This document shows positions 11,235 to 22,774 of a stretch of 64,000 nt of DNA, in pieces (the first letter of the stretch is position 1; every line of letters begins with the position of its first letter). The notes beneath the pieces are model-generated. The model did no database searches. It was not told the DNA's origin and saw nothing but the letters and a program-made list of their open reading frames with translations. Where the stretch lies: the NCBI GenBank assembly GCA_014529385.2, contig CM043967.1, positions 80,116,278 to 80,180,277 on the forward strand, given 5' to 3'. A program made the position numbers and the translations under genes. The DNA is from Adiantum capillus-veneris (lineage: Eukaryota > Streptophyta > Polypodiopsida > Polypodiales > Pteridaceae).

Positions 11235-12286
11235 AACAGTAGTGAATGTAGTCCAGGTGATACCTAGTAGCTCATTTGAGAGTGAACCAATTGTTCCAAT
11301 CAAGGTAATCACCAGAGCCTAGAGAAAGAAACATAACTCCTCTAATGGTTTAAAAAATACAAAAATATCCTCTCAAAAGACCAAACGAAGCAGAAACAAA
11401 AGGTATGAGATGAGAAAACAGAAATAAAAGGCTGAAATCGAGGAGAAAGCAAAGAAGCTATTCCAAGAAAAGGTGAAAGAAACTGGAAGCGAAATCAAGG
11501 AATCCACCATGAAATCTGGAGGATCCATTTTGGTCAACAAAATTTTGAGCCTATTAATGCAGCCTTGGAAGCCTACCAAGTGGGACTTAAAGCAGGACAA
11601 AACATGAAAAACAAATGGAAAAACTATCCTTCTCTAGATATGGAAGCAGCTAAGCTTGAAGTTTATCAAAACTTGGTAAGAATCACGCAAGAGTTGTTGG
11701 AAAAACAAAAACCCAAGCTTAAAAGTATGGCAAAACCTGAAGAGCTTGTGGTAAGAGACAATAAAGAAAAATCCGAGTGGTGGTAGAACCCCACCTTGAA
11801 ACAAAAGAGCCAGAACCTATAGTGCCAAACAACGAAAATGTCTTGGATGGAATTCCATTCGTAGAAGAAGACTTGCCAGGACACTTATGGAAAAAAGTTA
11901 GAGAGATCAATGATGGGAGCCTAACTCTTAAGTTGGCTCCTATAGAGGAAGTGTGGTTAGACAATCTACCTCCTGATATGGACATGGATGTACAATCCTT
12001 GTATGGGGATTGTGGATCTAAAGCTTCAGGGATGTCTAAACCATTGACCATAAAAACACTACCCTCTTACTTGGGAGATAACGAAGATGAATCCATAGTG
12101 TCTAAAACCACTCAAGTAAAAAGAGCGGAACAGACCCTAGAAGTAGACAACATCCATTCAATCATGTCTACACCTATCCAATGCACTCTTATTTTGGGAG
12201 AACTGCTGAAAATCAGGTCATATCTATGAAATGATCTATAGAAAACTCTAGAGAAGGTAGGAATAACGGGACTAATCGCAAAAAAA
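11235..12286 (+). pseudogene. A1 gag-protease spacer coding region, frame-broken
   Basis: Coding-like plus-strand sequence joins gag to protease: 11565-11786 (lysine-rich, helix-forming) and 11777-12229 in another frame (acidic, ...WLDNLPPDMDMD...). No catalytic motif is visible. The overlap at 11777-11786 marks a frame shift between the two parts. It probably belonged to one long gag-pol polyprotein. Confidence 0.55.
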
Positions 12287-13814
12287 ATGGGAAAATTGAA
12301 ACACAAAATGGACAACAAAGAGATTCTATCTGTCCCAATGAACAAAGTTGGAGAATACTATGAAGGGGAAGAAGGAAACACAACCCTTCCAGTGAAATAT
12401 AATGACATAGAAACCATGGAAATACTGGATAGTGGGGCAGGCATAGCCATAGCCACGAAAGCAGTATGGGAATCTTAAGGACAACTAGCCATTAGACAAA
12501 CTCAAATGAAATTGCAATTGGCTGATGGACACATTGAAAGACCACTAGGACTGCTTGAAAAAGTGATAGTTAATTCCTGTGGGATTGAATATCAACACAC
12601 TTTTGCCATAGTAGACTTTGAAAAGAAACTCAATTACAAAATCATATTGGGAAGACCTTTCATGTGACAAGTACAACTCATTCAAGATTGGGGAAACAAT
12701 TATCTGTACTTGAAGCAACTAGAATCAATAACCAGATTTAATCTAAAAGATCACACTTATAGAGATGTCATGAAAACGCCCATACAAGAATTCAATTCAG
12801 TCTCTTTGACTGAAACTAAGTTTCCATCTTGGTTGAACAAAGATACTCCTATTTGGATGTGTGGAGCTTCAGAAAACGGGAGTTTAAAACAAGAAGAATG
12901 TATCTTAGAAAGGGGTTGCATAGACGAAGCTTATGTACCTGAACCCTTTCCAGAGCATTTTTTTGAGCCATTTGAGTGGACTCAAATTTTAGCGACAATG
13001 GATGTATGTGTAAATACATTTATGCCTACTCAATTTTGCAATGAGGATGGCTATGATATAATTCCCATACAAATGATCTCAACCCTCCACATTGAAGACG
13101 AAGTTCAAGAACCCAAGGACTTTAGGAAAGCTCAACAAGTCTTTTTAGACCTCTACTATGATGCACCAGATGAGTTAGAAGAACACTCAGCTACCTCAGA
13201 TGATTCGGGGTCGGAAAAAGAACATGTGAGAGCTAAGATACTCATGAAAGGAGGGGAGGAAAAGTTTTTTGACTTTCCTAACCAGAAACCAAGAAGACAG
13301 AAATGGTATAGACGAAAAAGAGATACTAGAAATTTGAAAGCTACACCTATTCCATCAGTCTCCAGTAGAACACAGTCCCTCATGCAAATAGATGCACATA
13401 TATCCTTCAAACAAAAATCCAAAAGTGTCAAAAACATCAAGAAAAACGAGAAAGGAAACTCAAGAAAAACCTAAAAACCAGTACAAGGATTCAACCTTGA
13501 CAAGAGTCGAACGAAGAAAGAAATATCAAGAGTTGAAAAAAGCTCTAAAGGAGATTTATACAACTGAAATGGAAACCACTGCAGAAGAGGGTAAATTTGT
13601 AATGAGTGTTCCATCCCATTACAAGAAATATACGAATCATAGTCGAACAACCTGTAAAAGAACTACGAAACAGGGCAAGTCCTACGAAGGGCCTGAAAAC
13701 GTAAAAGGGATAGATTTGGCTGAACTAGGAGAAGAGCCTAGACGAGCCTACATTGCAAATGACCTTACGGAAGAAGAAGAAGGGTGTTTGTTAAGCTTGT
13801 TAAAAGAATACCGA
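12287..13814 (+). pseudogene. A1 protease and pre-RT linker, broken
   Basis: The retropepsin has active site ILDSGAGIAIA (near 12425) and the late motif KIILGRPFM (near 12655), with in-frame stops at about 12476 and 12665. The next ~250 codons (12710-13474) are an acidic, Ser/Lys-rich linker. After a frame change at ~13400 the sequence reaches the block that precedes RT in plant Gypsy pol: AELGEEPRRAYIANDLTEEEE, then LLKEYR. There it is cut by the insert at 13815, and the missing continuation reappears at 15037. The protease would process Gag-Pol. Confidence 0.75.
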
Positions 13815-15032
13815 TGATAGACCGCTTTTGGCGTGTACAAAGTAGCGTTTATATGCATGGTCATATGTACAAAAAGATGTAAATACTTGCATTTGGGAGC
13901 TTTTCTAAGTGGTTTCAAGTTCGAAAAAAGGTGCAACATGTGCACATTGTAAATATGCGTGCTTGCGTGTCGGCAGTCGAGCATACGTACATGCCTGGAT
14001 AGGGTATCGGGGCCTTGGATATGGTTCTAGGTGGCTTATTTTGGTTCTAGAGAATGTGTTTGAGCTTTTTGGAATGTAAATAATGCAAGTGAGAAGTGTG
14101 GGTACTCTCATCCCGCTCAAGAAGTTTGGGACATGCAATAATGGTCTATTTACGGTGCCTAATCTGCGGTGATACGGGCATCGCCCTAGAAGTGGTCAAA
14201 AATGGAATGTGGGGATGTGGAAATGTTCTTTGGGTATTGAGGATCAAGCGTGCAAAATTTGGTGAATTTTGGAGTCCGTTTGGGGTTTTTCCTGCGAAAA
14301 ATGCCCGCCAGGGTCAAAACTGGGCCAAAAAAGGTCAAAAATGGTCAAAAAAGGTGTGAAATGGCTTCAAATTGCCACATCACTCACGGTTCCGTGATGG
14401 TCCAGGCTGAGGGAGGACTTTGGAAGAGCAATATCAACACTTTCACCCCTTTGTGTGTGGGAGGAAGCAGGGTTCCTACAGGTGGTCTAGTGCAGTCCCG
14501 TTGCGTTCCCGTCCTATTTTCGAGTGTGAGGAGTGAATGAGAGATTTCTCTCTTCAATTTTGCACTTGGGAGAGTCTATGGAATTTCTGAGGTTTCCATG
14601 GATGTGTGTGTGCAAGGAATTTATGGAAGAAGGTGCGGCTTTCTGCAAGACTATGTGACCCTGTATCGGTGCCATTAGGGTTGGCGCTACTCCAAAGAGT
14701 CCAACAGAGTGGAGTTTGGTGAAGATTTTGCAATGGTTTGAGAGTGGCCTTTTGTGGCCCGGAGTTTTTGGTTTTTGATGGTTTTTCTTGTATATTTTGG
14801 TCACCATCAAGCGTGATTTCAAGTGTTGATCACCTCGACTCACCTTGTAGTGTCTGCGGGCAGGCAAGGGTTTGTAGGTAGAGGCGTGCGGAGTTTGAAT
14901 TGAGCTTGTGGGTAGAGTTTTTAGGGAGCTTTTGAGTGGTAGTGAGTGAGGTGAGGAATTCAAGTAAATTCCTTGTGTTGTGTTGAGTTGTCTAGGTGTG
15001 TGAGTATGCGCACGACATCTTTTGCTCCATCA
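13815..15032. mobile_element. Solo-LTR-like insertion in A1 pol
   Basis: 1218 bp starting TGAT and ending ATCA, flanked by ccga at 13811-13814 and 15033-15036 (or accga if the last A is counted in the duplication). The pol reading frame is continuous across it: the codons before (...KEYR) and after (DIFA, stop, SYKDLKGVD) match the uninterrupted family sequence. There is no internal gene or primer site. A solo LTR left by recombination between two LTRs is the simplest reading. No second copy lies in the window, so the family is unknown. Confidence 0.7.
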
Positions 15033-15036
15033 CCGA

Positions 15037-16737
15037 GATATCTTTGCTTAGTCTTACAAGGATCTCAAGGGTGTTGATCTAGAGATCTGTCAACATACCA
15101 TACCCATGAGAGATGATGCAAAACCAAGTAGACAAAGGCCATACACATACAATGAAACATTTTCCAGGAAGATCAAAGAAGAGATTGAAAAGCTAAAGGA
15201 GGCTAAATTCATTTATGAAATTGAACACACAGATTGGGTGTCTCCAATTGTGCTAGTAGCCAAGAAAAATAGAAAATTACGAGTGTGTGTCAACCTCAAG
15301 AAAGTGAATGCAGCTACCATTAGAGACAACTTTCCTCTTCTAATCACTGAGCATGTTTTAGAACGATTTGCAAGTAAAGAAGCTTACAGCTTTTTAGATG
15401 GCTTTTCAGGATACAATCAACTTTTGGTTGACCCCAAGGACCATCATAAAATTTCCTTTGCAACGGAATGGGGTATTATTGCCTATCGGGTTATGCCTTT
15501 TGGGTTAACTAATGCTCCTGCCACCTTTCAAATACTGAAGAGCCATGCTTTTAAAGAATATCTTAGGAATTTCTTGGAAGTATATATGGATGATCTATGC
15601 ATACATTCATCAATCAGGGCTGATTATTTTGAACACCTCAAAAAGGTATTCGAAAAATGTAGACTTTATAGGATTCGTTTAAATCTTGAGAAGTGCACAT
15701 TCATGGGTAGACAAGGAAAAATTCTTGGACATATAGTGTCTAAAAATGGCATAGCTACTGATATGGACAAAATTCATGTTATTGCTGATTTGCCTAGACC
15801 GACAAAAGTCATGGGGGTTCAAGCCTTCATGGGGCATTGTGGATATTACAGACGGTTCATGTACACTATAATTGCAAAACCCATGTACAACTTGATTACA
15901 CACTTTGAATGGACTAAGGTGTGTGAAGAATCCTTCATGAAGCTTAAGCAAGCTCTCACTTCAGCTCCAATATTGAAAGCACCAGATTGGAATAAGATAT
16001 TCCACATACATGTAGATGCTTCCAATTTTGCCATCGGGTGTATACTAGCTCAACCAGGAGATGGAAAATTTGATTTTCCTATTTCTTATGCTAGCCGACA
16101 GTTGAATATGGCAGAAAAGAATTATACCACCACCAAAAGGGAAGGATTAGGAATGATCTATGCCGTAAAAAAGAATTATACCACCACCAAAAGGGAAGGA
16201 TTAGGAATGATCTATGCCGTAAAAAAGTATAGACGTTACATATTAGCCAACAAATTTGTGTTCTTTGTGGACCACCAAGCTTTATTGTACGTGGTCAACA
16301 AGCCATGCAGCACAGGAAGAATAGTGAGATGGTTCATCATTCTTCTGGAATTTGATTTCACTGTGGTTGTAAAAAAGGGTACTACACACCAAAGAGTAGA
16401 TCATTTATCTAGGATTGTTTCAGGGGAACCGCCTAAAGGAGTAGACGATTATCTACCAGATGCCTATCTATTCTCCGTGGAAATGATACCTCGATGGTCG
16501 GAAAATATGGTATCATTGACGACAATAACTCAAGTGGATTCGCAAATACCACTTCCTATTACACTCGGATTAATTGAGCAATCGGCTACGTATCAATTGC
16601 TAGGTGGAAGGTTGTACAAAAGAAATCGAAACAAAATATTGCTCTTATGCATCAATCCTGAGGAAAAAACCCAATACCCAAGTCAAGCACATATTACCAT
16701 AGTAGGACTTCACTTTGTGGAAGATCAAACTTTGTGA
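15037..16737 (+). pseudogene. A1 reverse transcriptase-RNase H
   Basis: The longest intact stretch of A1 pol (open from 15106). RT blocks run in order: SPIVLVAKK, LRVCVNLKKVN, the SGYNQ region, MPFGLTNAPATFQ, and the catalytic VYMDDL near 15585, then CTFM..... ILGHIVS and the YYRRF connection. The RNase H domain follows: HIHVDASNFAIG near 16010, then YASRQLN, FFVDHQALLYV and DHLSRI. Stop TAG at 15049-15051 replaces the Trp of the FAWSY motif. A 54-bp in-frame tandem duplication lies in RNase H (16117-16224). RT would copy element RNA to DNA in the particle and RNase H would remove the RNA. Confidence 0.85.
16117..16224 (+). repeat. 54-bp in-frame tandem duplication in RNase H
   Basis: Two head-to-tail copies (16117-16170 and 16171-16224) that look identical. 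Each encodes the 18 residues starting KNYTTTKREGL and ending AVK. The family consensus has this segment once, just after the SRQLN motif. Confidence 0.9.
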
Positions 16738-16777
16738 CGAATCTTAAGACTTGGAGTATTTTGGTGAACTATGAGGA

Positions 16778-17995
16778 GTGATGTTTGCTCTTTGTAAAAA
16801 AAAAACACTCATATCTCATGTAACATTGTTCCAAATGTCACCTATTCCTAAGTGGAGTAACTATCTAGTTATCTACTTATCAATCCGAACATTTCCTAAG
16901 GATATGAGTAAACGCCGTCAAAGAGCAATTGAAAATGAAGCAAGAGATTATGCTCTTATAGGAAACCAATTGTATCGGAGAGGTAAGGAACAACATCTAT
17001 GTCTTTGTGCAAATGAAGACATGTATATTCCAATTATAGAACAAGCACATGTTGGATTGGCTGTAGGTCACTTTTCTAGTGAGACCACTGCAAGAGCAAT
17101 CTTAATGGCAGGCATATGGTGGCCAACACTTTTTGCAGATGCGAGAGAATATGTTCAAAGGTGTGATGCTTGTCACAACAAAAATGCCAACACGTGTAGA
17201 TAGCATGTCCTTAAGACCAATGATGGGGGCTAGAGCTTTCGCAAATTGGGGTATAGATTTTGTTGGGCCAATATAGCCACCTGCTCATAGAACCCAAGCT
17301 CAATATATCATTGTAGGTACAGACTATTTGACCAAGTGGGCCGAGGTTAAAGCAACTTAAAAGTCTGATGCCAGAACCACTGCCGCATTCTTATATGAGT
17401 ATGTGTTCACAAGATATGGACTGCCAATAGAAATTGTCAGTGATAGGGGAACTCATTTTCTCAAATATGTAATCAAGTATCTGCTTAATGAATTTATGGT
17501 CACCCACAAGCAAACAGACAAGCTGAGCATACGAATAAAATTCTTAGCTCAGTATTGACTAAAGTGGTTAGTTCAGGAAGGATAGACTGGGAAATGAATC
17601 TCCATGCAGCTCTATGGGCTTATCGAGTTTCATTCAAAACACCTTAAATGCTATACCCTTTAACCTTGTTTATGGCCTTGATGCCATACTGCCAATAGAG
17701 TTTCTATTGCCGACATTGAGGGTAGATAAGGATCTTGAGTGGACTGGACATGAATTGTCATAGAGACTTGAAGATTTAGAGAAGCTAGATGAGCAAAGGC
17801 TAATTGTTGTAGTTACATCTTGGAAACAAAAATAGTTTTTTGATTCCCATCTAATTACAAAAATCTTCAAAAAAGGGGACTTAGTTTTAGTCTATTCCCT
17901 TAAGCAACACATTCCCAAGTTTAAGAAAAAGGGAAACGTATCGTTTATCCTTGAATGGAAAAGGGAACTGTTTACCATCTATGGTGTGGGTTAAC
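16778..17995 (+). pseudogene. A1 integrase, broken
   Basis: The N-terminal HHCC zinc domain is visible (AHVGLAVGH...., then CDACHNKN near 17170). A frame change near 17195 leads to the catalytic core: GIDFVGP (first Asp), IVSDRGTHF (second Asp), and after a small deletion near 17515 AEHTNKILSS (Glu, in a third frame). The C-terminal part is recognisable to ~17990 (SWKQK, KKGDLVL, FTIYGVG). In-frame stops include TAG at 17274-17276 where Gln is expected. The protein would insert the DNA copy into the genome. No chromodomain is seen. The gene ends abruptly near 17995. Confidence 0.8.
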
Positions 17996-18483
17996 TCTCG
18001 TCAAAAGGCCAAGGGCCATGGAGCATCCTCTTGCCATCTCCCTCGCTCGTTTTCTCCGCAACAGCGGCCACAGCCTGCCATCGACCCTGTGAGAGGAGCA
18101 CGCCTTTTAGTGTTTTTTTTTTTTAAAATCAAGGGGAAGGGAGCGTGCCCACAGTCGGCAGCCCCCCTCTACTCTCTTTAAGTGGTTATTGGCATGCAAC
18201 CTTACTTCAAAGCTGTAAATTGTCGTGTTGGAGGAGGTAACCGACGGCATATCAGAGCGAGCAGCCGAGGAGGAGCTATGAGGGCGGTGGTGATAAGCAA
18301 GACAATGAAGGTAGCATCGAGGGCAATCTTGAATCCATGCAGAAGGTAGCATCGCGGGCAGTCCCACCAGGGGATAAGCCGGTTCAAGAAACATGGAGGC
18401 TCAACACATAAATCATGCTAGGCATGTCAAGTGGGGAGCAAAATTTTTGAAAGTAAGCAAAGATCCTTGGCATGAATTACGAT

Positions 18484-18571
18484 CGGCCATGGTAGGGACA
18501 CAATTAACAATGATACCGAGGATCAAGCGGCCACGGTAGGGCCACAATTAACAACGATACCGAGGATCAAG
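18484..18571. repeat. 44-bp tandem duplication
   Basis: Two adjacent copies (18484-18527 and 18528-18571) of a unit starting cggccaYggtaggg. They differ at only three positions by eye. Confidence 0.85.
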
Positions 18572-20716
18572 CAAAAAGGCAACGACATCTAACATCAAGG
18601 TTTTCTCAATTTTTGTCTTCCTTTGATTATTACAACGGTAAGACCAAGCGACATGAGCACTTACTGAGGTATGTATGTTGTCGTGCTAGCAAAGCTTGTG
18701 AGCATTCCCAAAAGCATGGTATTTTTGGTTTTTGAACACATGATACACCACAACCACTCACCATCAAGCAAGGCTTGAGTGCAAAATGATCTCGTTAAAA
18801 AGCACGGCTTCTTCTCATGCCTGGCAAAGGTCAGGGCATGGTATTGCTTGTGAATCTCATGGAGATCTCCACGGCCTGTTGCTAGCCTTGATGAAGGTGG
18901 CACAGGTATTCAGCAGGGCTGACCATTAACTACAATCCTACAAAATTGTCAAACAACTTGGCTAGGGCCCAACTTCTAGGCAAGTTGTCTATCCATAATG
19001 GACTCCGACAAGGATATGATCCACCCATTGTCGACAAGCATGCTCCAACGAGTTTTCTAAGACATCACGGAAGCAAGGGTCCATCTACAAAATCTTCAAG
19101 AATACATTAAGCATGCCAAGCAGGTTTTTACATACCATGCGTTTGTATATGATACATACGCTCACTCACTTGAGCAACTTTGAGAGACTTATTAAAAACT
19201 TGGCCACCAATGGGCGACAAGGTTAGTAACTTTTAAGTTCTGTTTGTTTTTTTCTATGTTTTACTTTTGGAAAATATCTCTCTACTATGTAAAGCAAAGT
19301 ACTTGGGCAGACTGCACACGAAGCCGATGTCCAAATCACAGTGCTTTCCCACTTGTCCATGCACAGCAAGGCTTCTCTTATGTGCCGAGGAATTTTTGAT
19401 TCACTTTAGATCAACGATAATAGCACAAATCTTTCGCACTACGTGGATATAAGCTCACAGTTTATGCAACACTGTATTGTGATGTATCCATGCCAGTATA
19501 ATCATGCAAGGCACCTATACCAGTGGCTCACATGGTTGAGACTATCATTGAACCCAAGGGATTATCATTCCATTTTTTGATCTGTATGCATGGCATACTA
19601 ATATGATGGACGTACACACCCATCATTGCATACGCTTCTGCTATAACACTAGCTACTCTGTCGGACGAGCTCAGTTGTAGTTGTTTTTAGACATTTTATT
19701 TTTATTTTATTCACAGGCAACATGCCATACACCTGCACCCTGATACAGTCACGCTCACATACCAGGTAAGTGGGTCAAGATGTGACGTTTGGTACCTCTC
19801 TCTACGAGGGCATGGTACAATTACATTGATGTACGCTTATAGGATAAGCTATGACACAGGCATGGCCTGCACTCGAGCATTTGAACAGGGCATACAACAC
19901 AATGGAATAAGGGGACTTCCTCAGCCCAGCATTCTCTCTTTCTCTCTCTTTCCAACTTCTATGCAAAAAAGGTGAAACTAGACACGATTTTATTAAAATT
20001 CTTTCTATGATAATACGGTAAACAGGCAGGGCTATGAGCCAACAGGAAGGGCTAAGAACCATCACTTTCCACCTCTTTGGGCATGGCTAAGAGCCATCTG
20101 TTTGTAAATGGACAAGCAAGAGTCTTGCCATTAGTGATTTTTGGGACATTATTTTCGAACTCCACACTTTAAGTGTGCAAGTCAAGTTGAGTTTTGGAAC
20201 GTCTTAAACTCGTCCGGGCTTATCTCTACCAGGGTGTAAGGATGAAGCCAGCATTTTAGACCATATGACTGCTCACAAAAACCCCACATTATGGATTTTT
20301 AGGTGTGACAAAGATCTAGTTGTGCATACGACTCCAATGTCAGTGGAGCTCCTATTAGCACTCAGAGTGCTTATATGAGTACAATTTGGGGTAAGACCCA
20401 ACACGTGATTACTAAATCACTTAGTAAGGGTTGACGGTCCATTCTTGGAACCTTCATACTTGCAGTTTCAAGGAAAGAAGCCCACAAACTGCCAAAGGGT
20501 AATGTAAATATTTCCACTTCAAAAGTAATAAAATGCCAGGGGCAAACCCAATGGGTCACGGACAAGGGCCAAGGGCCAGCTGTTTGTTCAACAGTTTTCA
20601 TGCAACGTTTAACCAAGGGGTTTGATAATTTTGCTTTAACCAAGGGGTCTGGATTGCAAAAGCGACACCCAAGGTTACATGTGTAATCATGTGCAATACT
20701 ACTTGCATTTTACTAA

Positions 20717-20766
20717 TTTTTAATTAGTGTTCCCGGCCCTTTGCAGGCGGGAACACTAATTAAAAA
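20717..20766. repeat. Perfect 19-bp inverted repeat (hairpin)
   Basis: tttttaattagtgttcccg (20717-20735) is followed after a 12-base loop by its exact reverse complement (20748-20766). A transcript of either strand would fold into a strong stem. Confidence 0.9.
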
Positions 20767-22774
20767 TATGTTGTTATCCATTTTTTGCTCTTCAGAGAGA
20801 TAACAAGGTCATGTAAGAGCCAAGACTTTAGGGCCGTAGTGTCCAAAATAAGTTTTTGCATTATGTAGTTATAGACCCATTTGTAGGGTTTATTTGGCAC
20901 ATGTTGTCACATGGGATGCAACATGGTCTAGGAACTCATGGAGTTCGGTTTAGCCAGTGTGGAGGAGCAAGGCTAATGAGGGTCCCTCTCACACCCATAG
21001 AGTGTTTGCAATTACCTCCACACACAAGTACATCTTATACTTTAAGGATGTTCTTTTTCAGACATCCTTACATGAGACATATTCCACATGTGGAGAATAT
21101 GAGTCTCTAGGACTGACACTGGCGCCCACTATTTCAAATATGTGTCATGACAAAGTCCCTAGGTGCTGGTCAAATCTATTTTATGGACCGTTTTCAACAC
21201 AATGTGTCAGGAACAATTTCAGTGGCCAGAATTGTCGGATACTCACAAAGACTTGTTAAGGTACAAGTGCTACTAAACAACATTAACGGATGGTTGTTTA
21301 TGCCTATAACAAGGCTATGAGACGTTAATGAAAAAGTTTCATTGTTTGTACTACTTAGAAGTGGTTCATGTTTTCCCCTTCTATTATGGTTCAAATGTTT
21401 TAGGACGGCTCGCAAATGTTTGCAGCAGAAAGGATTTAGTTTCTTTTCAAAACTATTTTCACTCCTCTTTAGTGTGGGCTAGGAGCATCACATTTGTCAT
21501 AAGTATTGGAAATAATGATCATGAATATATAGGTTCAGGTCTGTTTTTTGCTAAATGCATGCACACTAGGTGTTATGGGCCCTAGTGTTTAACAAAAGCT
21601 GATTTGGAATGGCATGCAACATAGATTCACGGCCTAGTAGAACTAACAAAGTAATTTGGGGAAAAATGATTCGGAAAGTCCAAGTATAGATACCAAGGGT
21701 AGGCTGAAATCACCTCATTTCCACTTGTTGCCTTTGGAGAGAGATCTTTTCAGCCTTCTTCACGTGCATTTTTTGGAGTCCACAGTTGCCCGTTATTGGT
21801 GCCATCTCACACAAGACATGAGGGGTAAGTTCTATAATTATCAATGATCCATTTTGTACGGCCGGTAGCTAGTCTAAACCCTTGGAAAAAACCCTAGAAT
21901 CCGAGCAGTGCACGAAGACCTACGACCAAAAATTGACCATAGTGGACTATCAGCTCAACCAAATCAAATGAGACTTGAACTATAGCATGCCCCAACATAA
22001 TAGAACACTTGTATATCAACAGTTGACCATTCGGCAAGGGTCAAGGGGGTCCCAAGTAGAAAAGCTAGATTTTTCGCAGATGCCAGAATTGGATTCTGAC
22101 TCCACAGACAGCTTATGTACGAGGTCTATATACAATGTATGTGGTTGGTTTCATAAAATCAATCAAGCCAAGCCCTTGGAAAGCAGAAAACGGCTTGAAG
22201 GCTACAAAGCGTCAAATTTGACATATGAGGTCAAACTGACTCCAACACCAAGCCTAGATCCAAGCTGCACCAAAAAATGTTCATTTTGATTAAAAAGTTA
22301 ATAATCGCGATTATTTACTTTTTTGGCCAGGATGGGAAAAAATTGCAACTTTGCCATCGTGGGACCAAATTACGTGATGTCCTAAGCCACTACCCAAGTT
22401 TGAACAAATTTGGAGTTCAAAATCTCAAAATTCCTTTACATCTATTGTTTTAGAGACCTAAAGTCTAAATCTGGCCCCATTTTCATCCTCTGCACTCAAA
22501 TAAGCCTACACTTCACTTAGCCTGTAATGTCAAATTTGCAAAAAGTTGAAAAAATTACTCAGCTGCAAATAATCGCGACTATTTATTTTTGTTGCAATTT
22601 TTTGTTTGGACTTCATGATTTTGATCTTTACATATTTTTATGCATCTATGCATGTTCAAAAATTGATTTGAACCAAATTGGGCTCAATTTGTCAGCACTT
22701 CAGAATGAAGGACATTTCAGGGTGAAAGCTGCCAAATTTTCTAACTTTGACACTCTATTCACTTAACAGGAGCC

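Larger units (their letters stand above)
17996..22774 (+). other. A1 region between integrase and ORF3, no gene recognised
   Basis: About 4.8 kb without a supportable gene. From ~21880 to 22770 the sequence resembles the A1 leader in style and carries two aataatcgcga-type palindromes. The part from ~18000 to ~21870 is different: higher GC at the start, a 44-bp tandem duplication (18484-18571), a pyrimidine run near 19925, and a perfect hairpin at 20717-20766. It may be another inserted element, but I could not find its ends. Confidence 0.5.

Noticed and set aside
14096-14963. ORFs on both strands inside the solo-LTR-like insert
   Set aside because: Short, overlapping and without known motifs; the segment is best explained as an LTR.
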